Shown here one piece after another: positions 14,937 through 23,100 of a stretch of DNA of 32,474 nt. This DNA comes from a virus, in the IMG/VR virus record IMGVR_UViG_3300037140_000025, positions 1-32,474 of that record; one strand, 5' to 3'. The notes beneath the pieces are model-generated. The model did no database searches, was not told the origin of the DNA, and saw only the letters and a list, made by a program, of their open reading frames with translations. The stretch's first letter is position 1. Every line of letters starts with the position of its first letter. The position numbers and the translations under genes were made by a program.

Positions 14937-15988
14937 CGGAAGTCCATCACGCTGGTTGGTCCTGTGCCGACAAGATCAATACGTGCACCGATGTCCTGCT
15001 CGTAACCGGCCAAACGCACGCCCTCACCAATCGTGAGATCACGGCCTCGGTTGATGTGACCGGTGATTCCTTCCACTTTCGGCATCACGTAGTCAAAGAA
15101 CGTCAGCGCTGCACGAATGCGACCACCATTGGCGATCATCGAATCCTGCGCCAGTTGCTTGTCCCACTCACCCACGCGTCGTGTCTTTTTCGTCACCGTG
15201 GTCTGCTCTGGCCTGATGTGTGCGCCGTGGCGCTCGGCCAACTCCTCCCACGTCAGTTCGCCCGCGTGGAACGGTCCGCTGTTGCCACTCACCCTGATCG
15301 GATACGTGCGATAGACGACCCACGGTTCGAACTCCTCGACGTATGGTGCCCATGGTGAGAGCCCGCACATCGCGAGGAAGTCGATGGCTGTGCAGTCGTT
15401 GCCGGTGCAGAACGGATACTCGCCTGCGTGCGTGCCAAGCCCGTAGCCCTGCGTGCCCTCGATCAACACGCACCCGTCGTTCTGCAACCACTGGCGCATC
15501 ACGCTTGTGGTATCACCGATCTGCGGCGCACCCGGCATGCCCTCCCACGAGTAGACGAGTTCGGCATCGCGCACCGCTCGTGCTGCACGCGCTCGGTTCG
15601 TGCCCTTGCCCGTGCCGCCGTACTTGTTGCTGGAGTCGTGAAATCCCTGATGGCTCGGGTCGATGATGGTGGCCTGTCCGTCCACGAGCAACCGCTCCTG
15701 AATGTCGAGGTCCGCCACCCAATCGCGCTCCTTGTCGAGTTGGCCCTGCTCCACCTCACTGCCCGCTGCGATGATGAGTCGCGAGTTCGGTCGCATGACC
15801 GCTGCCACCGGCAGTGACTGGAACTTGAACTCTTGGCCGTCGCTCCATACGGTGTGGCCCGCGTTTGGTCCACCCACGCGTACGGCCATGAGTGGTCGCT
15901 CCTCCCACTGGCTCAAATAACCAGCGATCAGTCCTTTGCCTTCGCTGCCGTACTGCCCGCCAGCGATCACGATGATCTTGCCGCCCAT
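14933..15988 (-). CDS. purZ: PurZ: dGMP-specific adenylosuccinate synthetase homologue (2-aminoadenine synthesis)
   Basis: 351 residues, shorter than cellular PurA (~430) as usual for PurZ; ATG in a TAATG overlap. P-loop GGQYGSEGKG at 10-19: Ser15 replaces the PurA catalytic Asp of GDEGKG, the substitution known from PurZ. Other family motifs: GGPNAGHT (39-46, His45), GTNRARAARAVRD near 130-141, EGTQGYGLGTHAG near 177, and TKKTRRVGEWD, which corresponds to the Asp-binding loop. PurZ joins L-aspartate to dGMP, giving the precursor that host PurB and kinases convert to 2-amino-dATP (dZTP). The next gene is MazZ-like and a PolA polymerase lies upstream, matching known Z-genome clusters. Confidence 0.9.
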   Translation of the reverse strand: MGGKIIVIAGGQYGSEGKGLIAGYLSQWEERPLMAVRVGGPNAGHTVWSDGQEFKFQSLPVAAVMRPNSRLIIAAGSEVEQGQLDKERDWVADLDIQERLLVDGQATIIDPSHQGFHDSSNKYGGTGKGTNRARAARAVRDAELVYSWEGMPGAPQIGDTTSVMRQWLQNDGCVLIEGTQGYGLGTHAGEYPFCTGNDCTAIDFLAMCGLSPWAPYVEEFEPWVVYRTYPIRVSGNSGPFHAGELTWEELAERHGAHIRPEQTTVTKKTRRVGEWDKQLAQDSMIANGGRIRAALTFFDYVMPKVEGITGHINRGRDLTIGEGVRLAGYEQDIGARIDLVGTGPTSVMDFR

Positions 15989-16173
15989 TACGAAGCCGTC
16001 ACAGTCACGGTGATCGACTCGGGGCTGTTCATCAACGCGTACGCGCTCTTTTGCACGTACAACGCGCCAACGCTGTGCTGCTCCTTGTCGCCGTCCTCCA
16101 TGTATCGGACGGTGCCTTTCGTTTCCTTCTCCTTGGTGAAGGTCATGGTGATGGTGTTGCTCTTTGCAGCCAT
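15988..16173 (-). CDS. Small basic/polar phage protein (61 aa)
   Basis: ATG at 16173 in a TAATG overlap with the RuvC-like gene and followed by a TAATG overlap with purZ. Starts MAAKSNTITMTFTKEKETKG; predicted mostly beta (ITMTFTKE, TVRYMED, LYVQKSAY, ITVTVTAS). No cysteines or catalytic motif. Its upstream leader AGAAAAGAGAGCATA resembles that of the SSB-like gene. Its place in the purZ operon suggests expression with the nucleotide genes; function unknown. Confidence 0.7.
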   Translation of the reverse strand: MAAKSNTITMTFTKEKETKGTVRYMEDGDKEQHSVGALYVQKSAYALMNSPESITVTVTAS

Positions 16174-16628
16174 TATGCTCTCTTTTCTGTTTGTGGTTTG
16201 TTTAAATAGAACCAGCCGTGCAGGACGGCATCAGCGGCGTGGCCACCCTTGCGCTCTTCCACGGCTCGATTGAATACGCCACGCGCCAACATCTGCGCCC
16301 GCGCGACTTTCTTGATCGCGGCCCCCTGCTCTACGAACGAGATGCCCACGCTCTCGCACAGGTAGCGCAGTACGCCGATCACCTCGACCGTCTTCAACTG
16401 CGAGAATGACTGCACCGCCGCCTTGTTTGGATAGAGCCGAAACTCCTCGCACACGACTACATCGGCTACGATGTCCTTCATCTCGCGTGCGAGTTTCTCG
16501 GGTGTCCACTCGCCCGTGGCCGCACAGCCGCCATAGCGGGCGTCGAAATCGAAATCCTCAGCAGTAAAGAGAGCCCAGCCACAGTGTGTCTCGCCGGGGT
16601 CGATGGCTAATAGCCGCGTCACGTCCAT
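16173..16628 (-). CDS. RuvC-like Holliday junction resolvase
   Basis: 151 residues of RNase H-like fold: first strand LLAIDPGETHCGWALF with Asp10, second acidic site VVVCEEFRLYP (Glu61/Glu62), and the C-terminal GHAADAVLHGW with His130 and Asp133. These correspond to the RuvC metal-binding residues. It would cut four-way junctions during recombination or before packaging. ATG lies 6 nt from a TAGGCT -10 box, so the transcript is probably leaderless. The gene follows the polymerase by only 4 nt but has its own promoter inside the polymerase 3' end. Confidence 0.88.
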   Translation of the reverse strand: MDVTRLLAIDPGETHCGWALFTAEDFDFDARYGGCAATGEWTPEKLAREMKDIVADVVVCEEFRLYPNKAAVQSFSQLKTVEVIGVLRYLCESVGISFVEQGAAIKKVARAQMLARGVFNRAVEERKGGHAADAVLHGWFYLNKPQTEKRA

Positions 16629-16632
16629 GCGT

Positions 16633-18486
16633 CTAGCCTACTTCACGACTTGTCTGGTCGGCAAGTGTCCTGCGTGCGAGATCGGTCCGCGTTATCCACT
16701 GCTTCGACTCTGCGATCATTGGCACATCGAAGAACTCCGTGGCCATTGCACCGCCCATCTTCTCCATCGAGTCCACGGTCTGTCGCAACGCGTGACCGCC
16801 GATGTCGACACAAACCTCCATCACGATGGAGTCGTGTATCTGTAGCACCACGCCACCGAAGGACATCTCGGCCTCGACCATCCAGCGCTTCACGAACTGC
16901 GCCACGCTACCTTGAATCACGGCATTGAAGGCCTTGTGCAGTTCGTCGTATGGTGCGAAGTAGCGCCTACGTCCACCGATCAGCGTTACGTACTGCTGTC
17001 GCTTCGCGATGTTTTCGTATTTGCGTCCTGCACGACCGAACTCGGGGTACAACGCACGCCAGTCCTTCACTAGTGCATTCGCTTCCATCTCCGATAGTTT
17101 GACTCCGCTCGTCTTCTCGAGGTCCTTGCGGAACGTCGCACCGCCTACACCATAGATCAGTGAGAAGTTCGCACGCTTCGCGATCTGACGGTGTTCGTAT
17201 GACACATCACCGAACAACTGCAGTGCAGTCTCGCTGTGCAGGTCGCGTGGTTCTTCTGATCGGAACATGCTGAGCCACGTCTGGCAATCGGCTACAACTG
17301 CCGCCGCACGGCACTCCACTTGTGCGAGGTCGAACTCCCACAACTCGTGACCCTCCGCTGGCTTGAAGAGCGACCGTGGTGTGGCGATGCCCTCCAGTCG
17401 CTCCAGTTTGTAGTCGTGAGGGATGGCCTGCAGGTTGACTCGGCTAGAGGTGAAGCGCATTGTGGTCGTCCCGGCCTGTCGAAAGTCGGTCCGTAGTCGT
17501 CCGTCCGCGCCTACCTTCTCCGCGTAGCCGGTGTAATATTTCCCGATCGCGTGTTCGTATTTCGAGAAATCCGCGTACTCCTGTGCCCACGGTATGTGTT
17601 GTGCGATCAGTGATCGGATGCAACACTCGGCCACGCTCGGTCCGCTCTTCTCCGTGATGCAGTGCGGCAGTGCACCGCCCACCGTGAAGAAATACTTGCG
17701 TGCGCCCGCTGCCGTGGACCTGAATGGCAACGACTGCTGTAGTGACATCAGCGCGTGCTTGGCCTTAGACGCTTCGATCTTGGACCCATCGACGTCGTAC
17801 CCGATACCACGATAGCCCATCAGCGTCAGCACTCTGGTTACGTCAAACTCGCGCAGTATCTCGTCCTCCATGCGATAGTTGTCTTCCTCCAGCACCGACA
17901 GTTGGTGCCGGTACAGGCGCAGTGTCAATTCGGCGTCCTTAGCCGCGTATGGTCGAATGAGGTCCCACGGCAGGAGATCGAATCGGTTGCCGTTGCTCTT
18001 GAGTATCGGCTGCAGTGCCGCCTGCTCCGCACGCTGGTCTTCGCCCCACAACCGCGCGCTGGTCGGCTTTAGCGAGGTTGACTGCTGTGGCTCCAACACC
18101 CACTGCGCGATCTGCGTGTCCCACACGAATGCGGGCAAGAGATCGACGCCAGCGCCGAAGGTCCGGTGACCCCTGTTGATGATCTGCAGGTCGAAGTACG
18201 CGTTGTGAAAGATCAGATCACGCAACCGTAACCACTCCATCAGTTCACCCCACGCGTCCTGCGCCATGTTCACGTCTACGTCGAAGAGATCGCCCTGCTG
18301 TCCGGGCTTGTCGCTCACTCCCTGATCAAACGGGAAGGCTACGCTCTCGATGCGATTGGCCATCGGATAGGCCACACTCACTACGCTCACGCGTGCACCA
18401 TCGTCAACGTACAGTCCGCTGGTTTCTGTGTCGCACGAGGCAAGCCCCCCTCCGATCGGCAGTTTCAATATCGGTGTCTTCCTCAT
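16633..18486 (-). CDS. Family A DNA polymerase with 3'-5' exonuclease, candidate DpoZ
   Basis: 617 residues from the ATG at 18486 (AAGGAG 6 nt upstream). The exonuclease domain is complete: Exo I CDTETSGL (Asp19, Glu21), Exo II HNAYFDLQ, Exo III YAAKDAELT. Polymerase motif A is EFDLAQVECR, the O-helix motif B is RQIAKRANFSLIYG (Lys, Phe and Tyr in place), motif C is LQIHDSIVMEV; note Ser after HD, where E. coli Pol I has Glu. There is no 5'-3' exonuclease domain. It is the replicative polymerase of the phage. In Z-genome siphoviruses the family A enzyme (DpoZ) prefers dZTP over dATP; the nearby purZ makes that likely, but selectivity cannot be read from sequence alone. Confidence 0.9.
   Translation of the reverse strand: MRKTPILKLPIGGGLASCDTETSGLYVDDGARVSVVSVAYPMANRIESVAFPFDQGVSDKPGQQGDLFDVDVNMAQDAWGELMEWLRLRDLIFHNAYFDLQIINRGHRTFGAGVDLLPAFVWDTQIAQWVLEPQQSTSLKPTSARLWGEDQRAEQAALQPILKSNGNRFDLLPWDLIRPYAAKDAELTLRLYRHQLSVLEEDNYRMEDEILREFDVTRVLTLMGYRGIGYDVDGSKIEASKAKHALMSLQQSLPFRSTAAGARKYFFTVGGALPHCITEKSGPSVAECCIRSLIAQHIPWAQEYADFSKYEHAIGKYYTGYAEKVGADGRLRTDFRQAGTTTMRFTSSRVNLQAIPHDYKLERLEGIATPRSLFKPAEGHELWEFDLAQVECRAAAVVADCQTWLSMFRSEEPRDLHSETALQLFGDVSYEHRQIAKRANFSLIYGVGGATFRKDLEKTSGVKLSEMEANALVKDWRALYPEFGRAGRKYENIAKRQQYVTLIGGRRRYFAPYDELHKAFNAVIQGSVAQFVKRWMVEAEMSFGGVVLQIHDSIVMEVCVDIGGHALRQTVDSMEKMGGAMATEFFDVPMIAESKQWITRTDLARRTLADQTSREVG
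16635..16664 (-). promoter_or_regulatory. Promoter for ruvC-like/purZ/mazZ/dut genes (leaderless)
   Basis: Minus strand: TTGCCG (16659-16664), 18-bp spacer with CAGACAAG, TAGGCT (16635-16640), then 6 nt to the ATG at 16628. It lies within the last codons of the polymerase gene. Confidence 0.7.
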
Positions 18487-18499
18487 AGTTGTCTCCTTG

Positions 18500-18754
18500 T
18501 CATTGTTCGAACAGCATATCGCGAGGGTGTGACACCCATCTCGTCGAGACGCCTCGGCTGCGTGCACGCATGCGCGTCACGCGCGGGTAAGTTCGCTCAG
18601 TCGGAGAGGGTGTCACTATGTCACAGCCCGGACGGGACTTAAAGAAGACCGAGACACCCCCTATGTCACATTGGTGTCTCATGGGTGTCACATCGCACGT
18701 CGATCCCTGACCGAGACACCCCCTGTGACACCCCCCAGTGTCACGGCCCGTCAC
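18500..18754 (-). CDS. Doubtful 84-aa frame in the repeat cluster
   Basis: A GTG at 18754 overlaps the stop of the primase-helicase (GTGA) and the frame ends 14 nt before the polymerase start, just at its ribosome site, so it fills the gap exactly. The translation is odd: rich in Arg, Gly, Cys, Thr and Pro (MTGRDTGGCHRG; CDIVTPSPTERTYP), without recognisable domain. The same DNA is a dense cluster of GTGTCAC repeats, which alone could create the composition. I lean towards non-coding. Confidence 0.25.
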   Translation of the reverse strand: MTGRDTGGCHRGCLGQGSTCDVTPMRHQCDIGGVSVFFKSRPGCDIVTPSPTERTYPRVTRMRARSRGVSTRWVSHPRDMLFEQ

Positions 18755-18756
18755 AG
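18525..18756. repeat. Iteron-like cluster of GGTGTCAC / GTGACACC elements
   Basis: Between the primase-helicase and polymerase genes there are at least nine copies or near copies of GTGTCAC or its complement. They include a 13-bp palindrome GGGTGTGACACCC (18525-18537), GGGTGTCAC at 18608, GGGTGTCACA near 18683, and two direct repeats of CCGAGACACCCCCT beginning at 18650 and 18712, 62 bp apart. Position between replication genes suggests a replication origin with iterons or a regulator-binding array. A short A-rich stretch (CTTAAAGAAG) lies inside. Confidence 0.6.
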
Positions 18757-21294
18757 CATCTTCCCGTCTTCTGGTCCTTCACTCCAGCCCGCCGCCTCGA
18801 CGATGGGCTCACTGATGATCGCAGATAACCGCTGATACCGCAACTGCTGCTCCCCGACCCGTAGACGCTGGCCGTTACCCTCGATACCCCACAGTCGTCG
18901 TCGCTGATCACGCATTGAGTCGAGTGAGCCCAGTTGCCTCTCGCGGTCCGTGATCTCGCGCCGCGCGGCCCACATGTCGGCCAGTTTCTCCTCTCGATAC
19001 CACATCGAGCCGTCACTGTCGAGGAAGACCGGCGTGCCGTGTTTGCAACTGCGCGGGTAGCCAAGATCACGCCACGCCCACGGCAGTATCTGCTTGGTCA
19101 GCAGGTTGGCGCTCGGGTCGTAGACGTGGACTCGCTGCTCCACCCACGCGTCCGTACGCTCGATCACGCCACTTACCCCCATCGACTCCAGTACACGCGA
19201 CCCGAAGCGCAGAATCATCATCGTGTCCGCGAATCGACCACCGCCATCGGGTCGCAGTTTGGTCATGCCCTCGACCATGGGCAGGCACTCCAACGCCATC
19301 GATGCCATGTGGCCTGCGATCTGCGACAGATCACGCTTGTAGCGCGACTGCAGGTTGGTGATGTCGTCCCACTGTGGTCGTGTGGCGTCGTGCAACGAGC
19401 GTCGACCCACGGGGCTCGGCACCGTCAAACGGATAGCGCGGTCACTCAGTGCCTTCTCAGTCGATAGCGCCTGCAGTCCCTCTGCGCTGATCGCTATCGG
19501 TGCCACCAACTCCACGGTTTCCTGTGAGTGTCGATTCTCGCCCTTCTTGCTCCGTGACCCGCCACTAGTTGCTTGTCGGATGAGGTCCAGCACCGCGCCG
19601 GGGTTGGTCACGTCATCGACCCACACCGGCCCGTTGAAGTGCGCACTTACTCGGTCGCGTAGCACCGCTATCGTGTATTCACCGTGGCCTTCGTAGTTGC
19701 CCGCCAGTTGCATCAGTAACGAGAAGAAGCCGGTGGTCTTGCCGCTCTCGCTCGGTGCCTCCAGCGCCATGAATGGAAATAGTGCCGTGCGTCCCATGAT
19801 CTGCTGTTTGAGGAAGCATGCTGCCCACCACGAGCCATAGACCGCGCAGACTGTCTCCTCGTGGAAGGTCATCACTTCACGCAACACCTCAATCGCGTCC
19901 TTTCTCGAGCCAGCGAATCCGTAGCGGTATGGTGCCCACTCGCGCAAGATCGGCGCGGGTCGTTGATCCGCGAATGGCAACGGCTCCGTGGCTCCCGCGC
20001 GTATGATGCCCTCGTGCGTGATGAACCCTGCCGCCTCGTCGTCCCAGCCCAGTGCCTTGATCGACTTGTAGACCGGGGCACCCTGCGAGCGCAAGTAACG
20101 CAGTAGACGTGTCGCTGGGGAGAGTTTGGGGTGTCGATCTCCAACTGGCGCTGAGAACGTACCGCCTTGTTTAGCCAGCCAGACCAGTAACTCGCGCATC
20201 GAGCCCATACACGCGCCGCTGATCTCGCGCTCGACTGTGCGACTTCCCTGCATGAACAACACGAGGAAGTCCAGCGAATCCGCGCCCTTGACGATGCCCA
20301 GCACCTGAATGTCGAAATCCGCGAACTCCACCAGCGTCTCGACCTTGCGTCCGTCCTCAGTCTCGTGCATGGACGGGCACATCAGTTTGTTGCCGGTGCC
20401 CATGAGCCAACCATTCTCGCTATCGGGCTCGCCAGACGTGAACCCCTGCTCGCGCAGTGCCTCCACCGTGGTGCGCGTCTTGGCCTGCTCCATATTCCAC
20501 GCGCTAGCCACGGTTTTGAGGAACTCGGCTTCGCCTAACGGCTCCTTTAGTGCGCTATTCGCTAGGCGCATCGTCGCCTCGTACGCATGCTCCCAAGGGA
20601 TGGTCTTGGCGTAGTGCCCAGCGACCCTGATCAGCCACTCGTTACGCCCCCCAGCGTCGGGCGGGTTCTCCAACAACTCCGAGAGGAGGCTTGAAACGCG
20701 GGGGCTCTCCAGCGATTTGTCCTCCGTGGCCTCTCCGTTGTCCTCCTTGGCGCTCGGGTCCGCAATCCGTGCCAGCGCCCCTTTGCCCCCATCTGAAACC
20801 CAAGACGGGGCAGGGAGGAGTTCTGACGGCTCGCGGACCCAAGAGTAAAAACCCCCATCCGGGTGCGGGCTCGGCGGCGTCATCACGCCACCCCCCTCGG
20901 CCTTGACGTCGAACGAGATCACGCCCTCGTGGTACGCCCACGACTTGACCTTCGAGTTGGGCGCGATCGCGAACCAGTAATGGAAGCCCTTGCTCGTTTT
21001 GACGCATGTGGTGGCGTCCATCGCTGCCGCCATACCGGGCAGTGATCGCCAAAACGCATCGGCCTCCGCGCTGTCGCAGTCCAACACGACGAGCCCGCTC
21101 ACTGAGCCGGTGCACGTCCATATGCCGATGTAGTCGGAACCCGGCCCCCACCAGCCCTCGACAAACCCTGCTGTACTCTCCTTCTGATATTTCTTCCATG
21201 ATGGCAGACCCGGCGACTTCATACCCCGTCGAGTCGGCATTACGTTAAACCCAAGACCTGCTAAGCGTCTTGCTTCATCCAGTACGTTCTCCAT
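18751..21294 (-). CDS. Prim-Pol/primase-helicase fusion protein
   Basis: 847 residues. N-terminal archaeo-eukaryotic-type primase-polymerase domain (~1-165): VVLDCDSAEAD (Asp72, Asp74), SKGFHYWF (His105), SFDVKAEGGGVMTPP (Asp129). A PriCT-like helical module follows (~205-270, GGRNEWLIRVAGHYAK). The C-terminal half carries a helicase/ATPase core like DUF927/D5-type proteins: Walker A APSESGKTT (513-521), Walker B PVWVDD (556-561), sensor strand APIAISAEGL. It would unwind and prime the phage chromosome. It lies upstream of the polymerase with the iteron-like cluster between. AAGGCG precedes the ATG. Confidence 0.9.
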   Translation of the reverse strand: MENVLDEARRLAGLGFNVMPTRRGMKSPGLPSWKKYQKESTAGFVEGWWGPGSDYIGIWTCTGSVSGLVVLDCDSAEADAFWRSLPGMAAAMDATTCVKTSKGFHYWFAIAPNSKVKSWAYHEGVISFDVKAEGGGVMTPPSPHPDGGFYSWVREPSELLPAPSWVSDGGKGALARIADPSAKEDNGEATEDKSLESPRVSSLLSELLENPPDAGGRNEWLIRVAGHYAKTIPWEHAYEATMRLANSALKEPLGEAEFLKTVASAWNMEQAKTRTTVEALREQGFTSGEPDSENGWLMGTGNKLMCPSMHETEDGRKVETLVEFADFDIQVLGIVKGADSLDFLVLFMQGSRTVEREISGACMGSMRELLVWLAKQGGTFSAPVGDRHPKLSPATRLLRYLRSQGAPVYKSIKALGWDDEAAGFITHEGIIRAGATEPLPFADQRPAPILREWAPYRYGFAGSRKDAIEVLREVMTFHEETVCAVYGSWWAACFLKQQIMGRTALFPFMALEAPSESGKTTGFFSLLMQLAGNYEGHGEYTIAVLRDRVSAHFNGPVWVDDVTNPGAVLDLIRQATSGGSRSKKGENRHSQETVELVAPIAISAEGLQALSTEKALSDRAIRLTVPSPVGRRSLHDATRPQWDDITNLQSRYKRDLSQIAGHMASMALECLPMVEGMTKLRPDGGGRFADTMMILRFGSRVLESMGVSGVIERTDAWVEQRVHVYDPSANLLTKQILPWAWRDLGYPRSCKHGTPVFLDSDGSMWYREEKLADMWAARREITDRERQLGSLDSMRDQRRRLWGIEGNGQRLRVGEQQLRYQRLSAIISEPIVEAAGWSEGPEDGKML

Positions 21295-21330
21295 GCCTCG
21301 CCTTTCGTGTCGCCTTGTTTTAGACGACGC

Positions 21331-21360
21331 GCCCCCGGCACGCCTAGACGCACCGGGGGC
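21331..21360 (-). terminator. GC-rich hairpin between ssb-like and primase-helicase genes
   Basis: Perfect 8-bp stem GCCCCCGG / CCGGGGGC with a 14-nt loop, in the 90-nt gap (21295-21384). Followed on the minus strand by GCGTCGTCTAAAACAAGG, without a U-run. It could terminate or attenuate transcription, or stabilise the upstream mRNA. I see no promoter of the shared type in this gap. Confidence 0.55.
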
Positions 21361-21384
21361 TCTCGCTAACAGTGTACTGCGGTG

Positions 21385-21819
21385 TTAGTCCTCGTCGCCA
21401 TCCTCGTCGTCGTCGTCGCCGTCGTCATCGGCATCCGGGTCGTAGGCCAACACGCCCTTGATCGTGTTAGTCAACTCCTTCGTGTCGGTGCGCGTGCGGT
21501 TTCCGATCTGCAGCGTGACGATGCAGCCACAGAGTTCGTCGGTGTTCGTGTCGGCTGGAACACCAAAGGCGTCGAAGACGGCCTTCATGAATGGGCGCGA
21601 CTTCTCGCTCAGACTCGTGTTGTTCCAGAATCGACGACCCGCGTACTCTTCGCCGTCCACGATCTCGAACTCCCAGACCCAGTACGGGCCGTTGGGTCCG
21701 TCCTTGACCTTGACTTCGCGCAGAAACGCCTGATACAAGCCGGGGGGAATCGGTGCGAATCCCGTCGCGGCCTCAGTCTCGTCTACTGCCTTTGCTGCTT
21801 TGGTTGGTAGTTTTGGCAT
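21385..21819 (-). CDS. SSB-like protein (DUF669-type) with acidic tail
   Basis: 144 residues from the ATG at 21819; the frame is open upstream, but this start follows an A-rich leader and begins with the natural MPKLPTKAAKAVDE. The core resembles DUF669/single-strand-binding proteins: PIPPGLYQAFLREVKV, GPYWVWEFEIVDGEEYAGR, FWNNTSLS, and CIVTLQIGNRT, all predicted strands of an OB-like fold. The C-terminus is almost pure Asp/Glu (ADDDGDDDDEDGDED), like the interaction tails of SSBs. It follows the Sak4-like ATPase gene closely; such pairs work together in single-strand annealing recombination. Confidence 0.75.
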   Translation of the reverse strand: MPKLPTKAAKAVDETEAATGFAPIPPGLYQAFLREVKVKDGPNGPYWVWEFEIVDGEEYAGRRFWNNTSLSEKSRPFMKAVFDAFGVPADTNTDELCGCIVTLQIGNRTRTDTKELTNTIKGVLAYDPDADDDGDDDDEDGDED

Positions 21820-21862
21820 GGTGGTCTGTGTTCTCTTTTCTCTATTGGTGGTTTGGTTGCTC

Positions 21863-22204
21863 TTATGAGCCGGGTTGAGGTGCCACGCTTTGACGTGGCT
21901 CTTCGAATGGGTGACCGGGCACGGTGCTGTCCACACTGTGCAATTCCTCGTCACGCGTCAGGTTACAACGCGCGCACCGATCTAACTTTCTAGCCTCGAT
22001 GTGGGCGAGGTCAACGTCGCGGTGTTCGATGCGATTGGCGATGTCCACGCCGTATTTGCCCTCTAGCGCAGAAATAATGCGATCAGCCTGCATTCGCGAG
22101 GCACACTGCGCGAGAACCATGGGCGGAAAATCGACGATACTTGACTGTTCCAAGATTAAGAACACTTGGCTCATCTCGTCATAGGTGGCGGTCCATTTCA
22201 TCAT
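21863..22204 (-). CDS. Small Cys-pair protein of unknown function (113 aa)
   Basis: ATG at 22204 overlaps the TGA of the Sak4-like gene. Starts MMKWTATYDEMSQVFLILEQ, a mixed N-terminal domain with ASRMQADRIISALEGKYGVD, then a CARCNLTRDEELH segment that may bind metal, and a polar tail. No family recognised. Position between the annealing ATPase and the SSB-like gene suggests a recombination accessory role. A TAGGCT box lies 6 nt before the ATG but without a -35 partner. Confidence 0.65.
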   Translation of the reverse strand: MMKWTATYDEMSQVFLILEQSSIVDFPPMVLAQCASRMQADRIISALEGKYGVDIANRIEHRDVDLAHIEARKLDRCARCNLTRDEELHSVDSTVPGHPFEEPRQSVAPQPGS

Positions 22205-23088
22205 GACGCCAGCCTAGAACCCGGTGCGCGGCGCACGGCCTTCTTCACTGGCTTGCGTGCCTTGCGCGGAACGGGGTCCCCGTTGTCGTCGAGTTCCGGC
22301 TCTTCGACGTGTGACGCCATCAGCGGGTCGGACTCGAGAGTCAACTCCCCGTTAACGTAAGCCAGCACGCGCTCGAATGTCGGGTCGATCAGTTTGGGCG
22401 GCACGGCACCGAATCGGTCGCCGCCCTCGTACACGCCGATGTTGCGGAAGTCGCCCCAGTATTCGGGCTCTTCCTCACCGGTGTTGACCGTGTACGTGTG
22501 ACAGATCACGTCCACAAAACCGAGCAGGTCACTCGCCAGTTTCGGCGTGAGATCGGGTCCGTACGTAACAACGCCGGTGTCCTCGTCCTGATCACGACGC
22601 TCCAGCGCCACGAAGACCGTGTGGCACTTCAAGTCGCGGTACTTGCGGAAGATCGCACGCATCTCGCCCGTGTTGGTGCCGTAGTCGCCCACTTCGGTCG
22701 TGTACTTGGCACGATTCGGGAACTTGCCGCTGTCGATGCCCTTCTGCCGTGACGTAGCGGCGGTCGTCTCCAGCAGTTTCTTGTGTATCTCGGTTACCGA
22801 GTCCAGCACCATCGCGTACGGCAGGTTGGCCTTCACATCCCAAAAGAACTCGTCGAGCGCTTCGATCTCGATGTCGGTGAATGGGTGTATGTTGGCCACC
22901 GGGATGCCACGGTTGATGAGTGGCTTTTTCTTGATACCGGCCTCGGCGTCCACCCACTCTACCTGACCGTGTTTGGCGGCGGTTGCGGCGTGTGTGGTTT
23001 TGGCTGTCTTGGGCCGTCCGTAGTACAGGATGTTGAGCAGATCGTCAGTCTCGGCTAGAGATGGGCGATCGGGTTTCTTCGTTGCCAT
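22201..23088 (-). CDS. Sak4-like RecA-fold ATPase
   Basis: 295 residues. Walker A YGRPKTAKTT (24-32), Walker B YAMVLDSVTEI with Asp96, and a later strand HTVFVALERRDQDED. The core fits the phage AAA_24/Sak4 group of RecA-like ATPases that anneal single strands with help from an SSB. The C-terminal 40 residues are basic and Pro-rich (PRKARKPVKKAVRRAP), suggesting DNA contact. Placed between the Cas4-like nuclease and the SSB-like protein: a complete exonuclease/annealing module. The leader has no strong Shine-Dalgarno (CATAGAAATGAGAACCC). Confidence 0.8.
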   Translation of the reverse strand: MATKKPDRPSLAETDDLLNILYYGRPKTAKTTHAATAAKHGQVEWVDAEAGIKKKPLINRGIPVANIHPFTDIEIEALDEFFWDVKANLPYAMVLDSVTEIHKKLLETTAATSRQKGIDSGKFPNRAKYTTEVGDYGTNTGEMRAIFRKYRDLKCHTVFVALERRDQDEDTGVVTYGPDLTPKLASDLLGFVDVICHTYTVNTGEEEPEYWGDFRNIGVYEGGDRFGAVPPKLIDPTFERVLAYVNGELTLESDPLMASHVEEPELDDNGDPVPRKARKPVKKAVRRAPGSRLAS

Positions 23089-23100
23089 GGGTTCTCATTT

